The notes beneath the pieces are model-generated. The model was not told the origin of the DNA, made no database searches, and was given only the letters and a program-made list of their open reading frames with translations. Positions 1-5,143 of a DNA stretch of 7,475 nucleotides are shown here, one piece after another. A program made the translations under genes and the position numbers. Source of the stretch: Bacillota bacterium (GTDB lineage Bacteria; Bacillota; Dethiobacteria; DTU022; JAAZDR01); assembly GCA_012512705.1 (NCBI GenBank), contig JAAZDR010000311.1:1-7475 (forward strand), in the 5' to 3' direction. How positions within the stretch are numbered: the first letter of the stretch is position 1; every line of letters starts with the position of its first letter.

Positions 1-807
1 AGCGAAGATCGGCCGCCGTTTGCAGAAGAGATTATTAAACATTTTTTACCGGATGTTGCAGAAGGGCATTATCATAAAATTGCCCGCAAACTCGGCTGTG
101 AGCCGGTGGCTGTCCAGGAAGCAGTTGATTTTATCCGCACGCTTGAACCCAAGCCCGGCAGCTTTTTGGGGGATAATAATGATACCCGCTATATTACTCC
201 TGACATTATCGTGCAGAAGGTTGGGTCCGATTATGTAGTTCTTGTCAATGATAATTTATCTCCTTATCTTAAGGTAAACTCGTACTATCAGTCCCTGCTA
301 AAGTCAGGCGGTATGCAGGCTTCGGCATTTCTTAAAGATCGTCTTGATCGGGCACTATGGCTAATTCGCAGTATTGAACAGCGCAGATTAACTCTTTACC
401 GTGTAGCAGAGCAAATCGTGAAGATGCAGCGGAACTTCCTGGAGGAGGGTATTAAACATTTACAGCCGATGACCCTGAAGGATGTTGCTGAGGCGATCGG
501 GATGCATGAATCTACGGTGAGCCGTGCTACAGCGAATAAGTATGTTCAGACCCCGCGGGGGCTTTTCCCCTTTAAATTTTTTTTCTCCAGTGGTGTCTCC
601 GATGGACAGGGTGGGAGATGCTCAACGCGCGTGATCAAAAAAATGATTAAAGAGTTGATTGAGAAAGAAAATCCACAGAGGCCTTACAGCGACCAGAAAC
701 TCGTGGAGGCGTTACGGGAGCACGAAGTTGTCTTATCGCGCCGTACAGTTGCTAAATACAGAGAAGAAATGAATATTCCTGGCTCGCATAAACGGCGTCG
801 TTTATAG
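1..807 (+). CDS. rpoN: RNA polymerase sigma-54 factor RpoN (SigL), C-terminal part; 5' end outside window
   Basis: Frame 1 is open from the first base to the TAG at 805-807, giving about 268 residues. Sigma-54 directs RNA polymerase to -24/-12 promoters and needs AAA+ activators to open DNA. Visible are the end of the core-binding region (LEPKPG at 142-159, then ITPDI), the helix-turn-helix region at about 472-546 (TLKDVAEAIGMHESTVSR), the conserved TPRG and FFSSGVS segments after it, and the RpoN box that reads the -24 element (SRRTVAKYREE, from 736) close to the C-terminus. Family proteins are about 430-490 residues, so the glutamine-rich activator-responsive region and part of the core-binding domain lie upstream of the window. 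The C-terminus is intact. A stem-loop terminator follows 58 nt after the stop, so the gene is probably transcribed separately from cggR. Family assignment is certain; the target genes cannot be told from here. Confidence 0.97.
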   Translation, partial: SEDRPPFAEEIIKHFLPDVAEGHYHKIARKLGCEPVAVQEAVDFIRTLEPKPGSFLGDNNDTRYITPDIIVQKVGSDYVVLVNDNLSPYLKVNSYYQSLLKSGGMQASAFLKDRLDRALWLIRSIEQRRLTLYRVAEQIVKMQRNFLEEGIKHLQPMTLKDVAEAIGMHESTVSRATANKYVQTPRGLFPFKFFFSSGVSDGQGGRCSTRVIKKMIKELIEKENPQRPYSDQKLVEALREHEVVLSRRTVAKYREEMNIPGSHKRRRL

Positions 808-865
808 CTGAAATTTTAAAAAACAAAGGGGTTCTAGGCATTAAGAATATATTTTTTAGGATTAC

Positions 866-910
866 AGGGTCACTAAGCGTCCCTATGGGACTTTTGGTGA
901 CCCTATTTTT
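866..910 (+). terminator. Rho-independent terminator after rpoN
   Basis: Bases 866-883 and 887-904 pair around a 3-nt loop (TAT, 884-886). The outer arms AGGGTCAC and GTGACCCT are perfect, as are the inner GTCCC and GGGAC. The middle has two G-T wobbles and a single C/T mismatch, so 17 of 18 positions pair. It is followed by A and five T (906-910). This fits an intrinsic terminator for rpoN. The reverse direction lacks a T tract, so it should work on the + strand only. The palindrome may also serve as a CggR operator (separate entry). Confidence 0.85.
869..901. promoter_or_regulatory. Possible CggR operator, inverted pair of GGGAC-N6-TGAC sites
   Basis: The stem contains GGGAC-N6-TGAC (887-901) and its exact mirror GTCA-N6-GTCCC (869-883), centred on 885. 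From memory, the B. subtilis CggR operator is a tandem of CGGGAC-N6-TGTC, so each half here differs by one base in the TGTC part and lacks the leading C. The arrangement differs too: inverted here, direct there. The site overlaps the proposed -35 region of the cggR promoter, a sensible place for autorepression. The symmetry is also needed for the terminator, so the resemblance may be chance. Confidence 0.4.
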
Positions 911-920
911 GTATTATAAT
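894..920 (+). promoter_or_regulatory. Probable sigma-A promoter of the cggR-gap-pgk-tpiA-gpmI-eno operon
   Basis: A perfect TATAAT lies at 915-920, 74 nt before the cggR start. The best -35 at a usable distance is TTGGTG (894-899), with three of six consensus bases and a short 15-nt spacer. TTTTGG at 17 nt is poorer still. The -10 box carries most of the support, and the weak -35 suggests a modest or activated promoter. The -35 sits in the right arm of the rpoN terminator, so the two elements overlap. Transcription would start near 927. Confidence 0.6.
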
Positions 921-943
921 AAGGATGGACTAGAAAGGATTAT

Positions 944-965
944 AGACCTCTGGTCTTTTCTTGTC
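944..965. promoter_or_regulatory. Leader palindrome with second CggR-like half-site
   Basis: AGACC-TCT-GGTCT (944-956) is a perfect 5-bp inverted repeat, followed by TTTCTT. Overlapping it, CTGGTC-N6-TGTC (950-965) matches the spacing of the B. subtilis CggR repeat, with a perfect TGTC and four of six bases in CGGGAC. It lies between the promoter and the cggR start, where the B. subtilis operator also lies. A tandem partner 20 nt upstream is not convincing. Treat as a candidate only. Confidence 0.25.
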
Positions 966-994
966 AAGTCGATAAAACACAAGGAGGTAAGCAA

Positions 995-2026
995 ATGATT
1001 GACCAAGAGCTTCACTACATAGAACTGCTTACTCCGGAGTTGGCTGAACTCTTAGCCAGGCGCTATCGAATTTTGCGTAAGGTTTTTTATGCGCAGCCGA
1101 TCGGACGCCGGGGTCTGGCCAGACATCTTGATACAGGGGAACGCATTCTGCGGCGCGAGCTGACGATTTTAAAAGAACAGGGTTTGATTAATATCCAATC
1201 AGCTGGTGTAACTTTGACGCCAAAAGGAGAGGATGCGGTTAACCATCTCCCCTCCTTTATAAGGCGGTACTTTGGTCTTACGGATTTAGAGCTAAAACTA
1301 GAACAGCAATTAAGGGTCAAGAAAGCGATCGTCGTCCCTGGAAACTTGGAGGACGATGAGTTAGTGCGCATGGAGATCGGCAGGGCAGCGGCGCGTGTTT
1401 TAAAAGAAAAATTAGTTTCCGGGACGATCATTGCTGTTTCCGGTGGCGCGACCTGTGCAGCAGTGGCGGAGATGCTGACACCTACGAGTGCATACAAAAA
1501 TATTACCGTTGTCCCTGCACGTGGGGGGTTGGGAGAAGAGATGGATTTTCAGGCAAATATAATTGCTGCCCGAGTAGCGGAGAAACTGAAAGGTCAATAC
1601 CGACTGCTCCATTTTCCCGATTCTTTGGCAGAAAAGAGCCTGCAGGTATTGATCCAGGAGCCTAAATTACAGGAGATTATGCAGCTAATAAAGTCTTCGG
1701 CAATCCTCGTCCACGGGATTGGTGTCGCAGAAGAGATGGCCCGCCGCCGCGGTGCAGGGAAGAAAGAGCTCGAAAGACTGCAGGAGCAGAGGGCGGTCGG
1801 CGAACTTTTCGGCCTGTTTTTTAACAGCAAAGGAGAGATCGTAGACCAGGTACCCAGCCTTGGCCACTATTTGGAGGATCTTACCCGCCATGTACAGACG
1901 GTAATCGCTGTTGCTGGTGGCCCGCGGAAGGCTAGGGCAATAATGGCAGTTGTGGGTAATCGTTCACGCGATATCCTCGTAACTGATGAGGGTGCGGCAC
2001 GGGAGATTATAAATCTATTTTCTTGA
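995..2026 (+). CDS. cggR: Central glycolytic genes regulator CggR (SorC family repressor)
   Basis: The protein has 343 residues, close to the roughly 340 of B. subtilis CggR. Residues about 20-85 form a winged helix-turn-helix (RYRILRKVFYAQPIGRRGLA, then the RRELTILKEQGL recognition region and a wing around VTLTPKG). The rest is a SorC/CggR sugar-phosphate-binding domain: VPGNLEDDELVRMEIG (114-129), the AVSGGATCAAVAEML effector-loop motif (147-161), VPARGGLGEEM (173-183) with QAN (186-188), and LVHGIG (238-243). In B. subtilis CggR represses its own operon, and fructose-1,6-bisphosphate relieves repression. Position ahead of gap supports the same role here. ATG at 995 is supported by AAGGAGG at 981-987, 7 nt upstream. 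A stem-loop covers its stop codon. The family call is firm; the effector is inferred from B. subtilis. Confidence 0.95.
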   Translation: MIDQELHYIELLTPELAELLARRYRILRKVFYAQPIGRRGLARHLDTGERILRRELTILKEQGLINIQSAGVTLTPKGEDAVNHLPSFIRRYFGLTDLELKLEQQLRVKKAIVVPGNLEDDELVRMEIGRAAARVLKEKLVSGTIIAVSGGATCAAVAEMLTPTSAYKNITVVPARGGLGEEMDFQANIIAARVAEKLKGQYRLLHFPDSLAEKSLQVLIQEPKLQEIMQLIKSSAILVHGIGVAEEMARRRGAGKKELERLQEQRAVGELFGLFFNSKGEIVDQVPSLGHYLEDLTRHVQTVIAVAGGPRKARAIMAVVGNRSRDILVTDEGAAREIINLFS

Positions 2027-2041
2027 GTTTCTTCAGGAAAA
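2018..2041 (+). promoter_or_regulatory. Stem-loop across the cggR stop codon, possible mRNA processing or stabiliser element
   Basis: TTTTCTTGA (2018-2026) pairs with TCAGGAAAA (2033-2041) over 9 bp, with one wobble and a 6-nt loop (GTTTCT). The cggR TGA is the end of the left arm. An A-rich stretch follows instead of T residues, so this is not a + strand terminator. In B. subtilis the cggR-gapA message is cleaved by RNase Y near the end of cggR, leaving a gapA message stabilised by a 5' structure. This hairpin is in the matching place. The stem is AT-rich, so its stability is modest. Confidence 0.4.
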
Positions 2042-2085
2042 AGATACATAAATATGGATAAAGGTTGTTTTAAGTGATATATAAT

Positions 2086-2092
2086 AAGGAGG
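2086..2092 (+). promoter_or_regulatory. Ribosome binding site of gap; decides between two starts
   Basis: AAGGAGG precedes two in-frame ATG codons. The one at 2097 is only 4 nt away, while the one at 2103 is 10 nt away and gives MSVKVGING, the usual beginning of the family. I prefer 2103, but 2097 (adding Met-Leu) cannot be excluded. Confidence 0.7.
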
Positions 2093-2102
2093 ATAAATGC
2101 TT

Positions 2103-3122
2103 ATGTCGGTAAAAGTAGGTATCAATGGTGTAGGGCGTATCGGTAAGGGGTGCATACGTGCTGCCCTCGATAACCCGAACGTAGAGGTCGTGGCAATCAA
2201 TACCACCCGTGAGCCGGAACTGATTGCGCATTTATTGAAGTATGATTCCATATATGGTCGGCTGAACGCAAACATTGAAGTTGAAGACAAGGCGTTGATT
2301 ATTGATGGGAAAAAGATCACTATACTGGCCGATCGAAACCCGGCTAACCTTAATTGGGGGGACTGTGATGTAGATATTGTAATCGAGGCTACCGGGCGGT
2401 TTCGGAGACGGGCGGAGGCAGCAGCGCATTTGAATGGTGGCGCGCGCCGTGTTGTAATTAGCGCTCCCTCCCCTGATTGTGACCTAACAGTGGTTATGGG
2501 GGTAAATGAAAGGGATTATAATCCCCAGGAACATATTGTTCTCTCCAATGCTTCTTGTACGACCAATGCCCTTGCTCCCCTGGTGAAGGTAATTCATGAG
2601 CATTTTTGTGTCGAGCAGTTATTCATGACCACCGTTCATGCCTACACAAACGACCAGCATCTTCTTGATTTGGGTCATTCTGACTATAGAAGGGCGAGGG
2701 CTGCTGCAGTTTCTATGATTCCTACAACTACAGGAGCAGCCCAGGCGGTAACGAAAGTTATTCCGGAGTTATCCGGAAAACTAGACGGGATGGCGGTAAG
2801 GGTTCCCTCCGCTGCTGTCTCCATGATTGATTTGGTTGTTCGTTTGCGGCGAGATGTGACCGCTCAAGGGATAAATGATGTTTTTGCTGCGGCGGCTATG
2901 GGCCAGATGCATGGTATAATTGACGTTAGTAATGAACCCCTTGTTTCAGCTGACTATCGCGGAAGCTCTTTTTCGTCCACGGTCGATGCCCTATCAACGA
3001 TGGTTATCGGCGGCAATCTCGCCAAAATTATTGCCTGGTATGATAATGAGTGGGGGTATTGTTGCCGCCTGTTAGATCTGGCCGCGTATATCGGCGCGCA
3101 GGAAAGGATAGCCTTAAAATAG
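2103..3122 (+). CDS. gap: Glyceraldehyde-3-phosphate dehydrogenase, phosphorylating
   Basis: The enzyme oxidises glyceraldehyde-3-phosphate to 1,3-bisphosphoglycerate, reducing NAD(P)+, in the cytosol, normally as a tetramer. The 339 residues fit the family's usual 330-340. Seen are the Rossmann motif GINGVGRIG (6-14), the catalytic SCTTN with Cys152, the base His179 in TTVHAYTNDQ, PTTTGAA (207-213), Arg233 in VRVP, and WYDNEWGY (312-319). Several cofactor contacts are unusual. The Asp that normally binds the adenosine ribose of NAD (Asp32 of Geobacillus GAPDH) is Thr34. The Pro of the Leu187-Pro188 pair is Gly191. The Asn near the nicotinamide (Asn313) is Cys321. Phe in the usual INGFGRIG is Val10. 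Loss of Asp32 is typical of GapB-like and NADP-using enzymes, so dual or NADP use is possible, though unproven. An earlier in-frame ATG lies at 2097. It follows cggR by 76 nt. Confidence 0.95.
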   Translation: MSVKVGINGVGRIGKGCIRAALDNPNVEVVAINTTREPELIAHLLKYDSIYGRLNANIEVEDKALIIDGKKITILADRNPANLNWGDCDVDIVIEATGRFRRRAEAAAHLNGGARRVVISAPSPDCDLTVVMGVNERDYNPQEHIVLSNASCTTNALAPLVKVIHEHFCVEQLFMTTVHAYTNDQHLLDLGHSDYRRARAAAVSMIPTTTGAAQAVTKVIPELSGKLDGMAVRVPSAAVSMIDLVVRLRRDVTAQGINDVFAAAAMGQMHGIIDVSNEPLVSADYRGSSFSSTVDALSTMVIGGNLAKIIAWYDNEWGYCCRLLDLAAYIGAQERIALK

Positions 3123-3148
3123 TCTTTGTGAGCGAAAAGGTAGAGAGC

Positions 3149-3154
3149 GGGTGA
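3149..3154 (+). promoter_or_regulatory. Atypical ribosome binding site of pgk
   Basis: Unlike its neighbours, pgk lacks AGGAGG. The best match is GGGTGA, 6 nt before the ATG, complementary mainly to the GGTGA end of the extended Shine-Dalgarno sequence. It may give weaker initiation, or coupling to gap, whose stop lies 38 nt upstream. Confidence 0.5.
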
Positions 3155-3160
3155 ATATCT

Positions 3161-4366
3161 ATGGAGCTGGCATCTATTCGTGATTTTTCAGTGCAGGGCA
3201 AACGGGTGCTCGTTCGCGTCGATTTAAATGTGCCCCTCGATGAGCAAGGAGAAGTACGTGATGGCACGCGTATTAAGGCTTCTTTACCTACTATACGATA
3301 CCTGTTGGAACGCGGGGCAAAAGTAATTCTTGTTTCTCATCTCGGGAGGCCCAAAGGTAAAGTTAAAGAAGAACTGCGTCTTGACAGCGGGGCACAGAGA
3401 CTCTCCTATTTTTTAAAGAAAAAGGTGCATAAAACAACGCAGGTTGTGGGTGAGGAAGTGCATAAAGCTGTGGAACAGCTCTCTCCCGGTGAGTTGCTGC
3501 TTCTGGAAAATGTACGTTTTGAGCCGGGAGAGGAAAAAAATGATCCTCGGTTCGCCAGGGAATTGGCATCACTTGCAGATCTATATATCAACGATGCTTT
3601 CGGCACTGCGCATCGTGCACATGCCTCCACAGTTGGGGTGGCTGAATTTCTTCCCGCAGCCTGCGGGCTGCTCATGGAAAAAGAGATAAATATATTAGCA
3701 GGCTGCCTGGAACTGCCACAAAGACCGCTTCTTACAATTCTCGGGGGAGCAAAGGTTTCTGATAAAATTGGCGTAATCAAGCGCTTCATCGGCCTTGCTG
3801 ATTACATACTTATCGGTGGAGCAATGGCGAATACTTTTTTAAAAGCAAAAGGCTTTGAGCTTGGCGATTCTTTAGTGGAGGAAGATAAGCTAAAGGAAGC
3901 GCGCACGCTTTTGGAACAGGCGCAAAGAAAAGGGAAAGACCTCATACTGCCCCAGGACCTCGTTGTAGTAAAAGAATTAAAGGAAGGAGCCTTTTCAAAA
4001 ATAAATGCTATAGAGGCAGTAGAGCCTGGTTGGAAAGCCGTTGACATCGGACCCCAAACTATAGAAAAATTCACGCGCCTGCTTCGGGAAGCAAAGGTGA
4101 TCCTCTGGAATGGGCCGCTAGGCGTTTTTGAGCTGCCGCCTTTCCATCGGGGAACGGAAGCTGTAGCTCGTGCTGTAGCCCAAGCGCAAGGATATACAGT
4201 AATCGGTGGCGGCGACATTGTCGCTGCCGTGGAGCAGTTTGGACTAGCCTCTGCAATTGATCATATCTCTACTGGTGGAGGTGCTACCCTCGAATTTTGG
4301 GAGGGTAAAGAGCTTCCCGGTATCGCTGCCTTGCGGAGAAGTAAGGAGAAAAAGGAGGAGCGATAA
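3161..4366 (+). CDS. pgk: Phosphoglycerate kinase
   Basis: The enzyme transfers phosphate from 1,3-bisphosphoglycerate to ADP, forming ATP and 3-phosphoglycerate, and runs in reverse for gluconeogenesis. It is a cytosolic two-domain monomer. The substrate-binding N-domain shows RVDLNVP (19-25), HLGRPKG (60-66), LLLENVRF (113-120), and DAFGTAHRAHAST (145-157). The nucleotide C-domain shows LGGAKVSDKI (194-203), IGGAMANTF (218-226), LWNGPLGVFE (315-324), IGGGD (348-352) and STGGGATLE (370-378). Residue 353, after the Mg-binding Asp352, is Ile where Ser or Thr is usual. The protein has 401 residues against about 394-398 typical; the excess is a charged tail (RRSKEKKEER) whose codons also contain the tpiA ribosome binding site. 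ATG at 3161 gives the usual N-terminus; GTG at 3151 is out of frame. The TAA is followed directly by the tpiA ATG, in the same frame. Confidence 0.97.
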   Translation: MELASIRDFSVQGKRVLVRVDLNVPLDEQGEVRDGTRIKASLPTIRYLLERGAKVILVSHLGRPKGKVKEELRLDSGAQRLSYFLKKKVHKTTQVVGEEVHKAVEQLSPGELLLLENVRFEPGEEKNDPRFARELASLADLYINDAFGTAHRAHASTVGVAEFLPAACGLLMEKEINILAGCLELPQRPLLTILGGAKVSDKIGVIKRFIGLADYILIGGAMANTFLKAKGFELGDSLVEEDKLKEARTLLEQAQRKGKDLILPQDLVVVKELKEGAFSKINAIEAVEPGWKAVDIGPQTIEKFTRLLREAKVILWNGPLGVFELPPFHRGTEAVARAVAQAQGYTVIGGGDIVAAVEQFGLASAIDHISTGGGATLEFWEGKELPGIAALRRSKEKKEER

Positions 4367-5143
4367 ATGCGCTCAGTAATAATTGCTGCAAATTGGAAGA
4401 TGCATAAGACAATTATGGAAGCAGAAGATTTTATTGACCGCCTAAAAAAAGAAGAGGACAAATTGCCTTCAGCGCAGCTGGTCATCTGCGCTCCATACAT
4501 AACGCTGCCAGTATTGAGTGCAAGTTTGGAGAATCTCCAAGTCAGTTTAGGAGCCCAAAATATGCACTGGGCAAAAGAAGGGGCTTACACGGGTGAGATT
4601 TCGCCACTAATGCTGCGTGAGCTAGGTATACGCTATGTTATTGTCGGTCATTCGGAACGTCGCCTTTATTTTAAGGAAGATAATCAGATGATTAATTATA
4701 AAGTGCTCGCTGCCTTTGAATATGGATTAACCCCTATATTATGCATTGGAGAAACGGAAGCAGAAAGACGTGGGCGCCGTACTGCGGATGTGATTGAGCG
4801 TCAGCTCCGTGAAGCCCTTAGGGATGTTCCCCAGGAAGCAATCCGTAATTTGATAGTTGCCTACGAACCTGTTTGGGCAATCGGCAGTGGCAACCCGGCT
4901 AGCGGTGAAGATGCTAATCGTGTAGCACATCTTATACGCGAAATTATCGGCACACTCTATAGTGAAGAAGATGCCTCACGGATGCGGGTACAGTATGGGG
5001 GTAGTGTAAAGGCGGATAATATCGGCGAATTTATGCGTTATGCGGATATTGACGGTGCGCTGGTTGGAGGGGCTAGCTTGGAGGTAAGCTCCTTCCTGCC
5101 CCTGATTAGAGAAGGAGTGGCAGCAAAGGAGGCGAATTCTTGA
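4367..5143 (+). CDS. tpiA: Triosephosphate isomerase
   Basis: The enzyme interconverts dihydroxyacetone phosphate and glyceraldehyde-3-phosphate as a cytosolic TIM-barrel dimer. All catalytic residues are present: Lys11 in AANWKMHKT, the electrophile His95 in IVGHSERR, and the base Glu167 in VAYEPVWAIGSG. The phosphate-binding YGGSVKADN (210-218) and ALVGGASLE (231-239) follow. The 258 residues are slightly more than the usual 250; the surplus is a short C-terminal tail (VAAKEANS) overlapping the gpmI ribosome binding site. In the flexible lid (loop 6) the common AIGTGK is AIGSGN, a mild variation in the hinge. AAAGGAGG at 4351-4358, inside the pgk end, gives an 8-nt spacing to the ATG. The start abuts the pgk stop without a gap, and the end overlaps gpmI by 4 nt, so translation of the three is probably coupled. 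Confidence 0.97.
   Translation: MRSVIIAANWKMHKTIMEAEDFIDRLKKEEDKLPSAQLVICAPYITLPVLSASLENLQVSLGAQNMHWAKEGAYTGEISPLMLRELGIRYVIVGHSERRLYFKEDNQMINYKVLAAFEYGLTPILCIGETEAERRGRRTADVIERQLREALRDVPQEAIRNLIVAYEPVWAIGSGNPASGEDANRVAHLIREIIGTLYSEEDASRMRVQYGGSVKADNIGEFMRYADIDGALVGGASLEVSSFLPLIREGVAAKEANS
5125..5132 (+). promoter_or_regulatory. Ribosome binding site of gpmI, supports a TTG start
   Basis: AAAGGAGG lies within the last codons of tpiA, 7 nt before TTG at 5140. The reading MSLGTPIILIILDG from this TTG matches the start of the mutase family, and no ATG or GTG is as well placed. The strong site offsets the weak start codon. Confidence 0.85.

Noticed and set aside
20..238. 72-codon frame on the + strand overlapping rpoN
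   Set aside because: It is out of frame with the clearly conserved RpoN sequence and has no recognisable domain.
961..989. TTGTCA at 961 as a -35 box for a second cggR promoter
   Set aside because: No -10-like sequence lies 16-18 nt downstream; that stretch is the ribosome binding site.
1087..1497. Open frame of 136 codons on the - strand inside cggR, with others at 3406-3789 and 3802-4218 inside pgk
   Set aside because: Low-complexity Ser/Arg-rich translations opposite confident genes; these are shadow frames.
2080..2085. Perfect TATAAT just before gap, suggesting a gap-specific promoter
   Set aside because: No -35 at a usable distance (TGGATA at 19 nt is the closest), and transcription would begin around the ribosome binding site, leaving it incomplete on the message.
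3151..3153. GTG as an alternative pgk start
   Set aside because: It is in a different frame from pgk; the GGGTGA that includes it is better read as the ribosome binding site.
3564..3576. TTGGCA...TTGC resembling a sigma-54 -24/-12 promoter inside pgk
   Set aside because: The GG and GC elements are 10 nt apart instead of 12, a spacing sigma-54 does not tolerate, and it lies within a coding region.
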